A stretch of DNA of 64,000 bases from Streptomyces sp. MST-110588 (GCF_022695595.1 NZ_CP074380.1:3360001-3424000), one strand, 5' to 3'; shown: positions 17,156 to 27,751, numbered from the stretch's first letter. A program made the numbers and translations. The notes: generated by a model not told the origin, from the sequence alone.

Positions 17156-17776
17156 CTACTCCTCGGTCAGGTACCGCTGGAGCGCCGGCGCCACCGACGC
17201 GATCACGTCCTCGATGTCCGCCGAGGCGATCGGGTCCATCTTGACCACGTACCGCAGCATCGCGATGCCGATCAGGTGCCCGGCCGCCAACTGCGCCCGC
17301 AAGGCCGGGTCCGGCACGTCCAGTCCGCCCGCGACGCGCTCCAGCAGCCGGCGCCGGATCAGGTCGCGCAGCACCCCCGCCGCGGTCTCGTTGGTCAGCG
17401 CCGAGCGCAGCACCGCCAGCAGCGGCTGCCGGGTGGCGGGGTCCTCCCAGAATCCGAACACGAACCGGGCCATCCGCTCGCCGGCCGCCTCCGGGCTGCC
17501 CGCCACCGCCTCCGGCAGGCTCAGCGCGGGCGCCAGGGTCATTTCGATCGCCGCCGCGAAGACCTGCTCCTTGGTGCCGAAGTAGTGGTGGACCAGGGCC
17601 GGGTCCACGGCCGCCGCCTTGGCGATGGCCCTGACCGACGCCTTGTCGTAGCCGTGCTCGGCGAATTGCGTACGGGCCGCGGCCAGGATCCGCTCGCGGG
17701 CGCCGGGGCCGTCGGCACGCTCCGTACGGGCCGGCCGGCCGCGCCGGCGAGCGGGGGCCGGGCCTGCCCCGGTCAC
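17156..17776 (-). CDS. TetR family transcriptional regulator
   Basis: 206 aa DNA-binding repressor. The helix-turn-helix spans ~20-65 ([21 protein letters not shown], then [21 protein letters not shown]). The ligand-binding part ends with [24 protein letters not shown], typical of the TetR C-terminal family PF17920/TetR_C_16. The GTG start at 17776 overlaps the TGA of the upstream sugar-phosphate isomerase gene (GTGA, 4 nt), which fixes the start and indicates translational coupling. It may regulate that operon; no operator could be identified near the operon start. Confidence 0.88.
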   Translation of the reverse strand: MTGAGPAPARRRGRPARTERADGPGARERILAAARTQFAEHGYDKASVRAIAKAAAVDPALVHHYFGTKEQVFAAAIEMTLAPALSLPEAVAGSPEAAGERMARFVFGFWEDPATRQPLLAVLRSALTNETAAGVLRDLIRRRLLERVAGGLDVPDPALRAQLAAGHLIGIAMLRYVVKMDPIASADIEDVIASVAPALQRYLTEE

Positions 17777-18597
17777 GAACCGGGCACCCACGTCGGCGAG
17801 GCCAGGTGCAGCCGGGTGAAGGCCAGCGCCTCGGCGAGGTCCGCCTCGCGCTCGGCCGCCGACATCGCGCGCCGGGTGTTGACCTCCACCACCACATGGC
17901 CGTCGAAGCCGGTGGCGGCCAGCCGCTCCAGCAGCTCGGCGCAGGGCTGGGTGCCGCGGCCGGGCACCAGGTGCTCGTCCTTGTTGGAGCCGTTGCCGTC
18001 GGCGAGGTGGATATGGGCCAGCCGCTCGCCCATCCGGTCGACCATGTCCAGCGCGTCGCTGCGCGAGGTGGCGGTGTGCGAGAGGTCGACCGTGAAGTGC
18101 CGGTAGTCCTCCTTGGTGGGGTCCCAGTCCGGCGCGTACGCCAGCATCTCGCGGTCCCGGTAGCGCCACGGGTACATGTTCTCGACGGCGAAGCGCACAT
18201 CCGTCTCGCTCTCCATGCGCCACACTCCGCGCACGAACTCCCGGGCGTAATTGCGCTGCCATCTGAAGGGCGGGTGGACGACCACCGTCGAGGCGCCGAG
18301 CTTCTCCGCGGCGTTCCGTGCGCGCTGCAGCTTCACCCAGGGATCCGTGGACCACACCCGCTGCGTGATCAGCAGACAGGGCGCGTGCACGGCCAGGACG
18401 GGCACTCCGTGGTAGTCGGAGAGCCGCCGCAGCGCCTCTATGTCCTGGCTGACCGGATCGGTCCAGACCATGACCTCGACGCCGTCGTAGCCCAGGCGCG
18501 CGGCGATCTCGAAGGCCGTCGCCGTCGACTCCGGATACACCGAGGCCGTGGACAGGGCGACCTTCGCATCCGGGATGCGCACCACTGGCTCCGTCAC
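17773..18597 (-). CDS. Sugar phosphate isomerase/epimerase (xylose isomerase-like TIM barrel)
   Basis: 274 aa AP-endonuclease-2/xylose-isomerase-like TIM barrel. Metal-ligand candidates follow the family pattern: E in [11 protein letters not shown] in [11 protein letters not shown] in [11 protein letters not shown] in VVVEVNTR. The substrate is unknown; a myo-inositol or hydroxypyruvate-isomerase-like reaction is possible. The GTG start at 18597 is preceded by TACCCT with a 7-nt gap, predicting a leaderless mRNA. First gene of a two-gene operon with the TetR regulator (4-nt overlap). Confidence 0.82.
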   Translation of the reverse strand: MTEPVVRIPDAKVALSTASVYPESTATAFEIAARLGYDGVEVMVWTDPVSQDIEALRRLSDYHGVPVLAVHAPCLLITQRVWSTDPWVKLQRARNAAEKLGASTVVVHPPFRWQRNYAREFVRGVWRMESETDVRFAVENMYPWRYRDREMLAYAPDWDPTKEDYRHFTVDLSHTATSRSDALDMVDRMGERLAHIHLADGNGSNKDEHLVPGRGTQPCAELLERLAATGFDGHVVVEVNTRRAMSAAEREADLAEALAFTRLHLASPTWVPGS

Positions 18598-18754
18598 GGA
18601 AGACAGGGTACGGGCCCGGTCCGGGCGGGGGGGCAGGCGGTCCGGTCCGGGCCCGTACCAGGGCGGGGGCAGCGGTCCGGACCGGGCCCCGGCGCGGAGG
18701 TACGGCCGTCCTGACCGGCTTCCGGGCCGGGCAGCGGTCCGGACCGGCTCCGTA

Positions 18755-19687
18755 CTACGCCGGGGGCAGGTGGTCCAGCCGCCGCAGGATGACGCCCTCG
18801 CGCAGCGCCCACGGGCAGATCTCCAGCGTGTCCGCCCCGAAGAGGTCCATCGCGCCCTCGGCGACCAGCGCCCCGGCCAGCAGTTGCCGGGCGCGGCCCT
18901 CCGAGACGCCGGGCAGCGCGGCCCGCTCCCCGGTGCTCATCGCCGCCAGCCGCGGCACCCACTCCTCCAGCGCCCTGCGGCTCAGCTCACGCTGCACGTA
19001 CAGACCGTCCGCGGACCGAGCGGCGCCCGCGATCCGGGCGAGCTGCTTGAAGGTCTTGGAGGTGCCCACGACGTGGTCCGGGGAGCCGAAGCGGGTGAAG
19101 TCGCTCACCACCCGGGCGATTTCGGCCCGTACGCGCTTGCGCAGCGCCCGTACGTCGTCCGGTTCGGGCGGATCTCCCGGCAGGTCGCTGGCGGTCAGCC
19201 GGCCCGCGCCCAGCGGCAGCGAGGCCGCCACGTCCGGCTGCTCGTCCAGCCCGTACGCGACCTCCAGCGACCCGCCGCCGATGTCCAGCACCAGCAGTCG
19301 GCCCGCCGACCAGCCGAACCAGCGGCGGGCGGCCAGGAACGTCAGCCGGGCCTCGTCCTCGCCGGAGAGCACCCGCAGCGTGACGCCGGTCTCCTGGGCG
19401 ATGCGCCGCAGCACCTTCTCGCCGTTGGACGCCTCACGGATCGCGGAGGTGGCGAAGGGCAGCACGTCCTCCACGCCCTTGTCCTCGGCGACCAGGACGG
19501 CTTCCTGGAGGGTGGCCACGAGCCGGTCGACACCGGTGTCACCGATCGCGCCGTCGGCGTCGAGGAGTTCGGCCAGGCGCAGTTCCGCCTTGTGCGAGTA
19601 GGCGGGCAGCGGGCACGCGCCCGGGTGCGCGTCCATCACCAGCAGATGGACCGTGTTGGAACCCACATCGATGACGCCGAGTCTCAT
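18755..19687 (-). CDS. Ppx/GppA family exopolyphosphatase/pppGpp phosphatase
   Basis: 310 aa, ASKHA-fold phosphatase. The N-terminal phosphate motif is [14 protein letters not shown] and the second nucleotide motif [16 protein letters not shown]. Length matches the short actinobacterial Ppx (domains I-II only, no C-terminal HD domain). It would hydrolyse polyphosphate and/or pppGpp; which one cannot be seen. ATG 19687 has TAGGTT 7 nt upstream, so probably leaderless. Divergent from the cysteine-rich gene across only 57-60 bp. Confidence 0.88.
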   Translation of the reverse strand: MRLGVIDVGSNTVHLLVMDAHPGACPLPAYSHKAELRLAELLDADGAIGDTGVDRLVATLQEAVLVAEDKGVEDVLPFATSAIREASNGEKVLRRIAQETGVTLRVLSGEDEARLTFLAARRWFGWSAGRLLVLDIGGGSLEVAYGLDEQPDVAASLPLGAGRLTASDLPGDPPEPDDVRALRKRVRAEIARVVSDFTRFGSPDHVVGTSKTFKQLARIAGAARSADGLYVQRELSRRALEEWVPRLAAMSTGERAALPGVSEGRARQLLAGALVAEGAMDLFGADTLEICPWALREGVILRRLDHLPPA

Positions 19688-19747
19688 ACCTGGAAACCTA
19701 CTGCGACCACGGCGTCTTCCCGCCGCCGCCCGCCTTAGTCTTGAGTG

Positions 19748-20596
19748 GTGGCAACGACGAAAAAGGCGAAGCGCGAAAAAGCCTTGAAGAAGGAAAAAGC
19801 CCTGAAGAAGGACGAAAAGCGTCGCGCGCAGGAGGCGCGGGACGCCCGGGCCGACGAGGTCGGCCTCGACTTCGCCCGGGCCTGGGTCACCTTTCCCGAC
19901 CCGGCCGACGACGAGCAGGTCTTCCGCTGCGACCTGACCTGGCTGACCTCCCGCTGGACGTGCGTCTTCGGCAGCGGGTGCAAGGGCATCGAGGCGGGCC
20001 GCGCGGACGACGGCTGCTGCACGCTCGGCGCGCACTTCTCCGACGAGGAGGACGAGCAGCGGGTCGCGGAGCACGTGGCCCGGCTGACGCCGGACGTCTG
20101 GCAGTTCCACGAGATCGGCACGGACTCCGGCTGGATCCAGGAGGACGAGGACGGCGACCGCCAGACCCGGCGCTGGAAGGGCTCGTGCATCTTCCAGAAC
20201 CGGCCGGGCTTCGCGGGCGGCGCGGGCTGCTCGCTGCACATCCTCGCGCTGCGCGAGGGCCGCGAGCCGCTGGAGACCAAGCCGGACGTGTGCTGGCAGC
20301 TCCCGGTCCGCCGTACGTACGACTGGATCGAGCGGCCGGACGACACCCGCGTGCTCCAGGTCACCATCGGGGAGTACGACCGGCGGGGCTGGGGGCCGGG
20401 CGGCCACGACCTGCACTGGTGGTGCACCTCGGCCACCTCGGCTCACGGGGCGGGAGAGCCGGTGTATGTCTCCTACGCCCCTGAATTGACCGAACTCATG
20501 GGCAAAGAGGGTTACGCCCGGCTCGTCCAGCTCTGCGAGGAACGTCTCGCGTCGGCGCTGCCGATGGCTCCGCACCCGGCGGACCCGCCGCGCTGA
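19748..20596 (+). CDS. Cysteine-rich conserved protein with YkgJ-like cluster pattern
   Basis: 282 aa, function not recognised. The N-terminal ~35 residues are a Lys/Glu/Ala helix ([17 protein letters not shown]). A cysteine-rich core follows: [22 protein letters not shown]...GCSLH and DVCWQLP. This resembles the Zn/Fe-chelating YkgJ/DUF3109-type cysteine cluster but is not a certain match. Start: TAGTCT (19736-19741) lies exactly 6 nt before the GTG at 19748, arguing for a leaderless transcript starting there rather than at the GTG at 19745. There is no Shine-Dalgarno. It is divergent from ppx. Confidence 0.65.
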   Translation: MATTKKAKREKALKKEKALKKDEKRRAQEARDARADEVGLDFARAWVTFPDPADDEQVFRCDLTWLTSRWTCVFGSGCKGIEAGRADDGCCTLGAHFSDEEDEQRVAEHVARLTPDVWQFHEIGTDSGWIQEDEDGDRQTRRWKGSCIFQNRPGFAGGAGCSLHILALREGREPLETKPDVCWQLPVRRTYDWIERPDDTRVLQVTIGEYDRRGWGPGGHDLHWWCTSATSAHGAGEPVYVSYAPELTELMGKEGYARLVQLCEERLASALPMAPHPADPPR

Positions 20597-20689
20597 GCGG
20601 GCCCGGCGCGCTGAGCGGGCCCGCCGCTGAACGGACCCGGCGCTGAGCCGGCCCCTCGGCTTGGAGCGGCCGGCAGCCGCCTTCGCGCG

Positions 20690-22647
20690 TCAGCCGGCGG
20701 GGGCGTCGTTGCCACCGGGTGCCGGGGACGGCGGGCCCGGGGACGGGCCGGACGACGGTCCCGGGGCCGGTGGGCCGGACGACGGCCCGGAGTCCGCCGG
20801 CGGCGTGGCCGGGTGGGGCGGCTCCGCTCCGGGGCTCGGTGCGGGCGGACCAGGATTCGGACCGGGGTTCGGACCAGGGTTCGGACCGGCGGGTCCGGGA
20901 TGTCCGCGATACCCGGGGGCAGGGCGGCCGGGAGCGGGGGCCGCGGCCCCGTCGCCTCGCCCGCCCCCGCCGCTCCCGTAACCGTCGTTGCCTCCGTGGT
21001 TCCCGTTGCCTCCGTAGCCGCCGCCGCTTCCGTTGCCCTCCAGCGTGACGGCCGTACCTCCGGGCTCCACCAGGACCCGGGTCCGCCAGTGCCCCGCGGG
21101 CTCCCGGCCGCCGTCGACGTACACCGTCACGGTCGTGGTCTGTCCCGGCCGCAGCACCCCGGCCGTGGCGCTCAACCGGAGCCACGGGGCGCCGGCGCGG
21201 ACCGACCAGTGGACCGGCGTGCCACCGGACGCGGTGAGGGTGATGGCCGTGACGGCGCCGGCCGGCTGCGCGGTGACGGTCAGCCGGCCCGGTCCGCCGC
21301 GCGAACGGTCCGGCTCGCCGGGCCGCAGCGGCCGGCCGTCCGCGCCGATGACCTGCACCTCGACATCGGAGGCCCGGTCCGCTTCCGGACCCGGCAGGCC
21401 CGGGGACGTACGGGCGCTGCCGGCGTTCTCGTACGGACCGCCGTCGAGCCGGTACTGATCGCCGGTCTCGTTGGCCGTCGCCGTGGGGGCGTCCTGCCCC
21501 TCCCCCGTCTGCGGGGCTCCCCGGTAGGCCGCCCACAGGGCGAGCACCGGCGCCGCCAGGACCGTGGCGACCAGGGTCGTGGTCAGGGCGCGGGTGCGCA
21601 GCCGGTGCCGGCGCGCCGCCCGGTCCCTGGGGCCGACGGGAAAGCCCCTGCGGTCGTAGCGCGGAGAACCGTTTGCGCCACCCCCGGCCGGGGCACCCGC
21701 ACGCCGCGCCCCGCGCCGCCGGTGACGCCCGCGCCCGCCACGCCCTCGGCCCGCCCGGACCGTGACCGCCGGGCCGCCGCCGTCGCCGCGTACACCGCCT
21801 CCCTGGGCGCCGTCACCAGGGGCAGCGTCCCCTGGGCGGCGGGCGCGGTGCCCGGCCAGGGTCCGTCGGCCGTGGCCCGCTCGGCGGTACGGCGGCACTC
21901 CGCGCACTCGTCCACGTGCCGTACCAGCTCCCGGCGCAGGGCGGCGCCCAGCAGCATCTGGGTGTCGCCCGCGACCTGTGCGACGTCGGGGCAGCGCCCG
22001 TACTCCACGACCGCCAGCGCGGCCCTGGTCCGCTCGACCTCGCAGGCCGCGCTGGAGAGCAGGGAGCGGGTGGCGCCGGGGTCCGTACCGAGGACGGCGG
22101 CGACCTCGGCGGGCGGCAGGCGGTGGCGGACGGACAGCTCCAGCGCCTCGCGCTGCTCGGGGGTCGTGCCGGCCGCCTCCGGCCAGGCGAGCGCGGCCAG
22201 TTCGCGCCGCCGCCGCTCCGCCTCGGACTCCTGTCCGGGCCCCGGCTGCCGTCCTGGCTGCTGTCCCGGCCCCGGCTCCGGCTCCGGCCCCGCGTCCGGA
22301 CTCGCCGCCGCTCCCGACGGGCCGGCGGCCGTCCCGGCGGGGTCCTCCGCCCGCTCCGAGAGCCTGCGCAGACAGGCCCAGCGGGCCAGGGCGTACAGCC
22401 ACGGCCGGTACAGGTCGTCCGCCGCGGGCCGCCGGCCGTGGTGCCGCTCGGCCAGGGCCACCACCTCTCCCAGGACCGCGGTGGCCGCGTCGTGCTCACA
22501 CAAAACGGACAGGCAGTACGTGAACAGCCCGTCCAGGTAAGGCTCGTACCTCTCGGGAGGACGCTGTGGAGGCCGGCGGGACGCGCTGCTGTGCGCCCGG
22601 TGTGCGCCGGTGGTGTGCGTGGGGGGATCGGGCCTGCTGCTCATCAC
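20690..22647 (-). pseudogene. Sigma-like/BACON-domain membrane protein, split by a one-base frameshift
   Basis: Two overlapping frames together encode one Streptomyces protein type. 22647-~21685 gives a sigma-factor-like helical part with a zinc-finger-like segment (VDECAECRRTAERA). From ~21681 the other frame continues with SPRYDRRGFPVGPRDRAARR, a membrane helix (TTTLVATVLAAPVLALWAAYRG), a BACON-like beta domain (HWSVRAGAPWLRLSATAGVL) and a Gly/Pro-rich tail. The switch falls at a run of five C (21681-21685, G on the coding strand). One extra G restores a continuous ~650-aa protein. The downstream part has no start codon of its own before the helix. GTG 22647 has TACCGT 6 nt upstream, suggesting a leaderless mRNA. 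Either a sequencing error or a genuine lesion. Confidence 0.75.
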
Positions 22648-22949
22648 CCGGCGACGGTAGGCGGATGATGCAGGCGCTCTCGCGCCGCTTGGGCACTTTT
22701 AACCCTTACGGGTGACCATCTCCCTCAAAAGGGGACAGGAATCCGCCATTCCACTCCCGGTTCCTTCCCTCGTGCGTGCACTCCTACCCGCCCGCCGTCC
22801 CCCGCACCCACGTCCCGCTTCACCTTCCGTACGGGCCCGCTCCCCCTGCGTTCCGCCGCGATGCGCCGATCTTGCGAGGCCCTCCCCTTACCGGCCCGTT
22901 TCCCGCCTCCCGCACCGCGTTGTCAGACCCCACGGCTACGGTGAACCCC
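22648..22949. other. Divergent promoter region, sigma-like gene and radA
   Basis: 302 bp. TACCGT at 22654-22659 (minus strand) ends 6 nt before the sigma-like GTG, and TACGGT at 22937-22942 (plus) ends 7 nt before the radA ATG. Both look like -10 boxes of leaderless transcripts with poor -35 elements. A T-rich patch at 22696-22712 (acttttaaccctt) is the only other AT-rich spot. Confidence 0.45.
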
Positions 22950-24485
22950 ATGGCAACCCGTAAAACCCCGGCCAAGGAGCGCCCCTCCTACCGCTGCACC
23001 GAATGCGGCTGGACGACCGTGAAGTGGCTCGGCCGCTGCCCCGAGTGCCAGGCGTGGGGCACGGTCGAGGAGTTCGGCGGCGCCCCCGCGGTCCGTATGA
23101 CCGCGCCCGGCCGTGTCACGACGGCCGCGCTGCCCATCGCGCAGGTCGACGGCCGCCAGGCCACCGCCCGGCCCACGGGCGTGGACGAGCTGGACCGGGT
23201 GCTGGGCGGCGGCCTGGTCCCCGGCGCGGTGATCCTGCTCGCCGGCGAGCCGGGCGTGGGCAAGTCCACGCTCCTGCTGGACGTCGCCGCGAAGGCAGCC
23301 GGCCCCGAGCACCGCACGCTGTATGTGACCGGCGAGGAGTCCGCGAGCCAGGTCCGGCTGCGCGCCGACCGCATCGGCGCCATCGACGACCACCTCTACC
23401 TGGCCGCCGAGACCGACCTGTCCGCGCTGCTGGGCCATCTGGACGCGGTCAAGCCCGCGCTGCTGATCGTGGACTCCGTGCAGACCGTCGCCTCCCCGGA
23501 GATCGACGGTGCGCCCGGCGGCATGGCGCAGGTCCGCGAGGTGGCCGGGGCCCTGATCCGGGCGTCCAAGGAGCGCGGGATGTGCACACTCCTGGTCGGC
23601 CATGTCACCAAGGACGGCGCCATCGCCGGCCCCCGCCTGCTGGAGCACCTCGTCGACGTCGTGCTCGGCTTCGAGGGCGACCGGCACGCCCGCCTGCGGC
23701 TCGTACGCGGCGTGAAGAACCGCTACGGCACCACCGACGAGGTCGGCTGCTTCGAGCTGCACGACGAAGGGATCACCGGCCTGGCCGACCCCTCCGGCCT
23801 CTTCCTGACCCGCCGCGCCGAGCCGGTGCCCGGTACGTGCCTGACCGTCACCCTGGAAGGCCGGCGCCCGCTGGTGGCCGAGGTCCAGGCGCTGACCGTC
23901 GACTCCCAGATCCCCTCCCCGCGCCGCACGACCTCCGGCCTGGAGACCTCCCGGGTCTCGATGATGCTGGCCGTACTGGAGCAGCGCGGCCGTATCAGCG
24001 CCCTGGGGAAGCGGGACATCTACAGCGCGACGGTCGGCGGTGTGAAGCTGACCGAGCCGGCCGCCGACCTGGCCGTGGCCCTCGCACTGGCCAGCGCCGC
24101 CAGTGACACCCCGCTGCCCAAGAACCTCGTCGCCATCGGCGAGGTGGGGCTGGCGGGCGAGGTCAGGCGGGTGACGGGCGTCCAGCGCCGGCTGGCGGAG
24201 GCGGCCCGGCTCGGCTTCACCCACGCCCTGGTCCCGGCCGACCCGGGCAAGATCCCGCCGGGCATGCGGGTGCTGGAGGTGGCCGATGTGGGCGAGGCGC
24301 TGCGGGTGCTGCCCAAGCACGTACGGCGTGCGGCCCCTGATGAGGACGCGGAGCGCGCGCAGGACCCGGGAAGGAGCCCGCGCGAGCGCCGCCGGGAGAG
24401 CGGACGCGAGGACGGGCGTGGGAGCGGGCGCGGCACGGCCCGGGGAAGCGCCCGGGAAAGCGTCCCGGAGGAGGCCCCCGCATAG
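22950..24485 (+). CDS. radA: DNA repair protein RadA
   Basis: RecA-like DnaB-type branch-migration helicase acting in homologous recombination, 511 aa. The C4 zinc finger uses Cys16, Cys19, Cys30 and Cys33 (CTECG and CPECQ). Walker A is GEPGVGKST at 99-107. The RadA-specific KNRYG motif is present near 255 (GVKNRYGTTDEVG). The C-terminal Lon-protease-like domain (LPKNLVAIGEVGLAGEVR) is complete. A charged Arg/Glu/Gly tail of ~55 residues follows, longer than in most homologues. ATG 22950 is preceded by TACGGT at 7 nt and has no Shine-Dalgarno, so it is probably leaderless. disA lies 216 bp downstream, the classic radA-disA pairing. Confidence 0.94.
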   Translation: MATRKTPAKERPSYRCTECGWTTVKWLGRCPECQAWGTVEEFGGAPAVRMTAPGRVTTAALPIAQVDGRQATARPTGVDELDRVLGGGLVPGAVILLAGEPGVGKSTLLLDVAAKAAGPEHRTLYVTGEESASQVRLRADRIGAIDDHLYLAAETDLSALLGHLDAVKPALLIVDSVQTVASPEIDGAPGGMAQVREVAGALIRASKERGMCTLLVGHVTKDGAIAGPRLLEHLVDVVLGFEGDRHARLRLVRGVKNRYGTTDEVGCFELHDEGITGLADPSGLFLTRRAEPVPGTCLTVTLEGRRPLVAEVQALTVDSQIPSPRRTTSGLETSRVSMMLAVLEQRGRISALGKRDIYSATVGGVKLTEPAADLAVALALASAASDTPLPKNLVAIGEVGLAGEVRRVTGVQRRLAEAARLGFTHALVPADPGKIPPGMRVLEVADVGEALRVLPKHVRRAAPDEDAERAQDPGRSPRERRRESGREDGRGSGRGTARGSARESVPEEAPA

Positions 24486-24701
24486 GTACCTCACACAGGC
24501 CCTTACACAGGCCCCCGCACGGGTCCCCGCCAAGGACGCTCCGCCCCGGACGACCGGGCGCCGGTAGACTTTGCCCCGGTCTCGTCCGTCAATGAGGAAG
24601 CCGCCGCCCCACGTACGCGCTCAACTGCGTAACCAAGGCTTTGACCAAGGCTTCTGCCGGGCGGCCCGCGGCACCGACAGACCTTGCGACGGAGGAGTGC
24701 A
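24486..24701. promoter_or_regulatory. radA-disA intergenic region with possible disA promoter
   Basis: 216 bp. TAGACT at 24563-24568 is a good -10 hexamer in an otherwise GC-rich stretch, with a poor -35. GGAGGAG at 24691-24697 is the disA ribosome-binding site and decides the GTG start at 24702. Confidence 0.45.
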
Positions 24702-25850
24702 GTGGCAGCCAACGACCGGGCAGCGTCTCCCGGCAGGTCCGGCTGGGGCCCCCCGTCCCGCAGGGCCGGGGACGGCGGCACCGACGGGCTGATGCGTGCC
24801 TCGCTGAGCGCGGTGGCACCGGGCACGGCCCTGCGCGACGGCCTGGAGCGCATCCTGCGCGGCAACACGGGCGGGCTGATCGTGCTCGGCTTCGACAAGA
24901 CCGTCGAGTCGATGTGCACCGGCGGCTTCGTGCTGGACGTGGAGTTCTCCGCCACCCGGCTGCGCGAGCTGTGCAAGCTCGACGGCGCGCTGGTCCTGGA
25001 CAAGGACATCACCAAGATCCTCCGCGCCGGGGTGCAGCTCGTCCCGGACGCCTCGATCCCCACCGAGGAGACCGGCACCCGCCACCGCACCGCGCAGCGG
25101 GTCTCCATCCAGGCCGGGTTCCCGGTCGTCTCCGTCAGCCAGTCCATGCGCCTGATCGCGCTGTACGTGGACGGTGAGCGGCGGGTCCTGGAGGAGTCGG
25201 CCGCGATCCTCTCCCGCGCCAACCAGGCGCTGGCCACGCTGGAGCGCTACAAGCTGCGCCTGGACGAGGTCGCCGGCACGCTCTCCGCGCTGGAGATCGA
25301 GGACCTGGTGACGGTCCGTGACGTGACCGCGGTCGCCCAGCGCCTGGAGATGGTGCGCCGCATCGCGACCGAGATCGCCGAGTACGTGGTCGAGCTGGGC
25401 ACCGACGGCCGGCTGCTCTCCCTCCAACTCGACGAGCTGATCGCGGGCGTGGAGCCCGAGCGTGAACTCGTCGTACGGGACTACGTCCCCGAACCGACCG
25501 CCAAGCGCTCCCGCACGGTCCCCGAGGCGCTGTCCGAGCTGGACTCCCTCAGCCACGCCGAGCTGCTCGAACTGCCCATAGTCGCAAGGGCCCTGGGCTA
25601 CAGCGGCTCGCCCGAGACCCTGGACTCGGCGGTCTCGCCACGCGGCTTCCGCCTGCTGGCGAAGGTCCCCCGCCTCCCGGGCGCGGTCATCGAGCGCCTC
25701 GTCGAGCACTTCGGCGGACTCCAGAAGCTGCTCGCGGCGAGCGTGGACGACCTCCAGGCCGTGGACGGCGTCGGCGAGGCCCGCGCCCGGACGGTCCGCG
25801 AGGGCCTGTCCCGCCTCGCGGAGTCCTCGATCCTCGAACGGTACGTGTAG
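24702..25850 (+). CDS. disA: Diadenylate cyclase DisA (DNA integrity scanning protein)
   Basis: Makes c-di-AMP from two ATP and scans DNA for branched intermediates; forms an octamer. 382 aa. The DAC domain carries the two catalytic motifs DGA (94-96) and GTRHRTA (125-131). A helical spine (~150-290) and C-terminal tandem helix-hairpin-helix domains ([21 protein letters not shown], then [19 protein letters not shown]) complete the family architecture. The GTG start at 24702 is fixed by GGAGGAG. In Streptomyces this messenger controls potassium transport and the ydaO riboswitch. RadA upstream is known in other bacteria to modulate DisA activity, so the pairing is functionally sensible. Confidence 0.95.
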   Translation: MAANDRAASPGRSGWGPPSRRAGDGGTDGLMRASLSAVAPGTALRDGLERILRGNTGGLIVLGFDKTVESMCTGGFVLDVEFSATRLRELCKLDGALVLDKDITKILRAGVQLVPDASIPTEETGTRHRTAQRVSIQAGFPVVSVSQSMRLIALYVDGERRVLEESAAILSRANQALATLERYKLRLDEVAGTLSALEIEDLVTVRDVTAVAQRLEMVRRIATEIAEYVVELGTDGRLLSLQLDELIAGVEPERELVVRDYVPEPTAKRSRTVPEALSELDSLSHAELLELPIVARALGYSGSPETLDSAVSPRGFRLLAKVPRLPGAVIERLVEHFGGLQKLLAASVDDLQAVDGVGEARARTVREGLSRLAESSILERYV

Positions 25851-25885
25851 CGGGGTACGCGAAGGGGCGCGCGGAGCGCCGGTGG

Positions 25886-26875
25886 TCACGCTTCCAGCAA
25901 GGCCGCCTCCTGCTCCGCCGACAGGCCGACCTCGGGCCGGCCCGGCCGCAGCGGCGCCCGCTCGCCCAGCCCCCGCAGCCAGGTCCAGGTGTCGGCCACC
26001 GTCTGACCGACCGGCCGGCAGCGCAGCCCGGTCTCCAGTGCCTTGGTCACATCGCCGCCGAACAACGTGTCGTACAGCTCGCTGTCCGGCGGGAGCCAGA
26101 CCGGCAGTTCGGTCCACGGCTCGACACCGGCCGCGAGGATCTTCTCGGGCGCGGTCCAGCGCAGCTCCGCGCCGGAGCCGGTGACCCGCACACACGCCTC
26201 CAGCAGCTCGCCCATCGTGGCGTGCCCCTGCTCGCTCACCAGGTTGTAGGCACCGCCCAGCCCGCGTTCGACGGCATCCAGGGTCCAGCGGGCCAGGTCG
26301 CGTACGTCGATGTACTGGAGCGCCAGGTCGTGCGGACCGGGCGCCGGCACCGGCCCGCCACGGGCGATGCGCCCCAGCCACCACGGCAGCCGCCCGATGT
26401 TCTCGCCGGGCCCCAGGATCAGCCCGGCCCGGCCCAGCAGCGCCCGGTCCCCGAAGTGCGCCAGCGCGGCCAGCTCGCCGCCCCGCTTGTCCAGCGCGTA
26501 CTCGGTCCGGTCCGCGTCGGGCGAGGCGCCGTCCACCAGCGGACCGTCCTCGGCGAGCCCGGCCGCGGCCGGATAGGCGTACACCGACCGGCTGGAGACG
26601 TACACATAGCGGCCGGCCCGGTCGGCGAGCAGCCGGGCGGTGTCCCGTACGGCCGACGGCGCCTCCTTCCAGGTGTCCACGACCGCGTCCCACTCGCCGT
26701 CCTTGAGGACCGCGAGCGTGGCCGGGTCGGTACGGTCCCCGCGCAGCGCCGCCACACCGGGCGGCGGTTCGTGCCGCCCCCGGTGGAAGACCGTCACCCG
26801 CCAGTCACGTGCCAGCGCCTCGCGTACGATCGCGCCCCCTACGAACTCCGTACCGCCCAGTACCAGAAGCCTCAT
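25886..26875 (-). CDS. NAD-dependent epimerase/dehydratase family protein
   Basis: 329 aa extended short-chain dehydrogenase. Its N-terminus MRLLVLGGTEFVGGAIVREAL has the GGTxFxG variant of the nucleotide motif. The Ser/Tyr/Lys active-site set seems present as VSSRSVYAYP and YALDKRGGE (YxxxK near residue 139). Similar proteins act on nucleotide sugars or as chloroplast-type CSP41-like factors, so the reaction is uncertain. ATG 26875 is preferred over the upstream 26893 start because the Rossmann strand begins immediately. Convergent with disA, 35 nt apart. Confidence 0.8.
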   Translation of the reverse strand: MRLLVLGGTEFVGGAIVREALARDWRVTVFHRGRHEPPPGVAALRGDRTDPATLAVLKDGEWDAVVDTWKEAPSAVRDTARLLADRAGRYVYVSSRSVYAYPAAAGLAEDGPLVDGASPDADRTEYALDKRGGELAALAHFGDRALLGRAGLILGPGENIGRLPWWLGRIARGGPVPAPGPHDLALQYIDVRDLARWTLDAVERGLGGAYNLVSEQGHATMGELLEACVRVTGSGAELRWTAPEKILAAGVEPWTELPVWLPPDSELYDTLFGGDVTKALETGLRCRPVGQTVADTWTWLRGLGERAPLRPGRPEVGLSAEQEAALLEA

Positions 26876-26960
26876 ACCGCGAGCGTGCCGCACGCAGGGC
26901 GCGCGGTGTGGCCTTCACGCCGACAGCGAAAACGAGTGACTGGACGGGGAGCGGGGGACG

Positions 26961-27751
26961 CTATGACGAGGCCGGGGAAAACGAGGGACCCGATGCCGAA
27001 AGAGCCGGTGACGGCTGGCCGTTGGGCGAGTGGTCGCCGGCCGGGCCCTCGGACGGGCCGTCGGTGGCCAGGGCGAGGTTCACGGCCGCCTCGGCGTGCA
27101 GATAGGTGGTCGGGAAGACCGGGACCGGGCTGTCCTCGGGCCCGATCAGCAGCTCGATCTCCGTACAGCCCAGTATGACGCCTTCCGCCCCGCCGCGATC
27201 AGCTCCGCGATGACGGCCCGGAAGTCCTGCCGGGACTCCTCGCGTACGACGCCGACGCACAGCTCCTCGTAGATGACCTCGTGGACCCGCCGCCGCCCCT
27301 CGGCGCCGGGGACGAGCACCTCCAGCCCATGGGAGGCCAGACGGCCACGGTAGAAGTCCTGCTCCATGGTGAAGGCGGTACCCAGCAGCCCGACCCGGCG
27401 AAGTCCCTTCGCGCGGACCGCGTCCGCCGTGGTGTCGGCCAGGTGCAGCAGCGGGATCCGTACCGCGTCCGCCACCTGCCCGGCGACCTTGTGCATGGTG
27501 TTGGTGCAGATCAGCACCATGTCCGCACCGGCCGCCTGGACCGCGCGCGCCGCGTCGGCCAGCAGCGCGCCGGCCTCCTCCCACCGGCCCTCCACCTGGA
27601 GCCGTTCGATGCGCGCGAAGTCCACGGAGTACAGCACGCACGGGGCGGAGTGCAGTCCGCCCAGCCGCTCCCGCGTCAGCTCGTTCAGCAGCCGGTAGTA
27701 CTCCGCGGTCGATTCCCAGCTCATGCCGCCGAGCAGCCCGATCGTCTTCAT
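26961..27751 (-). pseudogene. Aspartate/glutamate racemase family protein, interrupted by a one-base frameshift
   Basis: Pyridoxal-independent two-cysteine racemase. The first frame (from ATG 27751) holds MKTIGLLGGMSWESTAEYYR, the family N-terminus, and the first catalytic cysteine in LICTNTMHKV. The frame breaks at the CCCC run 27188-27191: one more base would join LIAAG to AEGVILGCTEIELLIGPED, which supplies the second catalytic cysteine, and run on to the stop at 26961. As sequenced, the product stops early at ~201 aa without the second cysteine and should be inactive. CAGAGT lies 6 nt before the ATG. See the finding on repeated homopolymer losses before calling this a true pseudogene. Confidence 0.82.

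Noticed and set aside
16899..18200. Single long frame joining ilvD with sequence upstream
   Set aside because: The ilvD start at 16898 has a ribosome site and family length; the upstream part is antisense or out-of-frame sequence through the TetR and isomerase genes.
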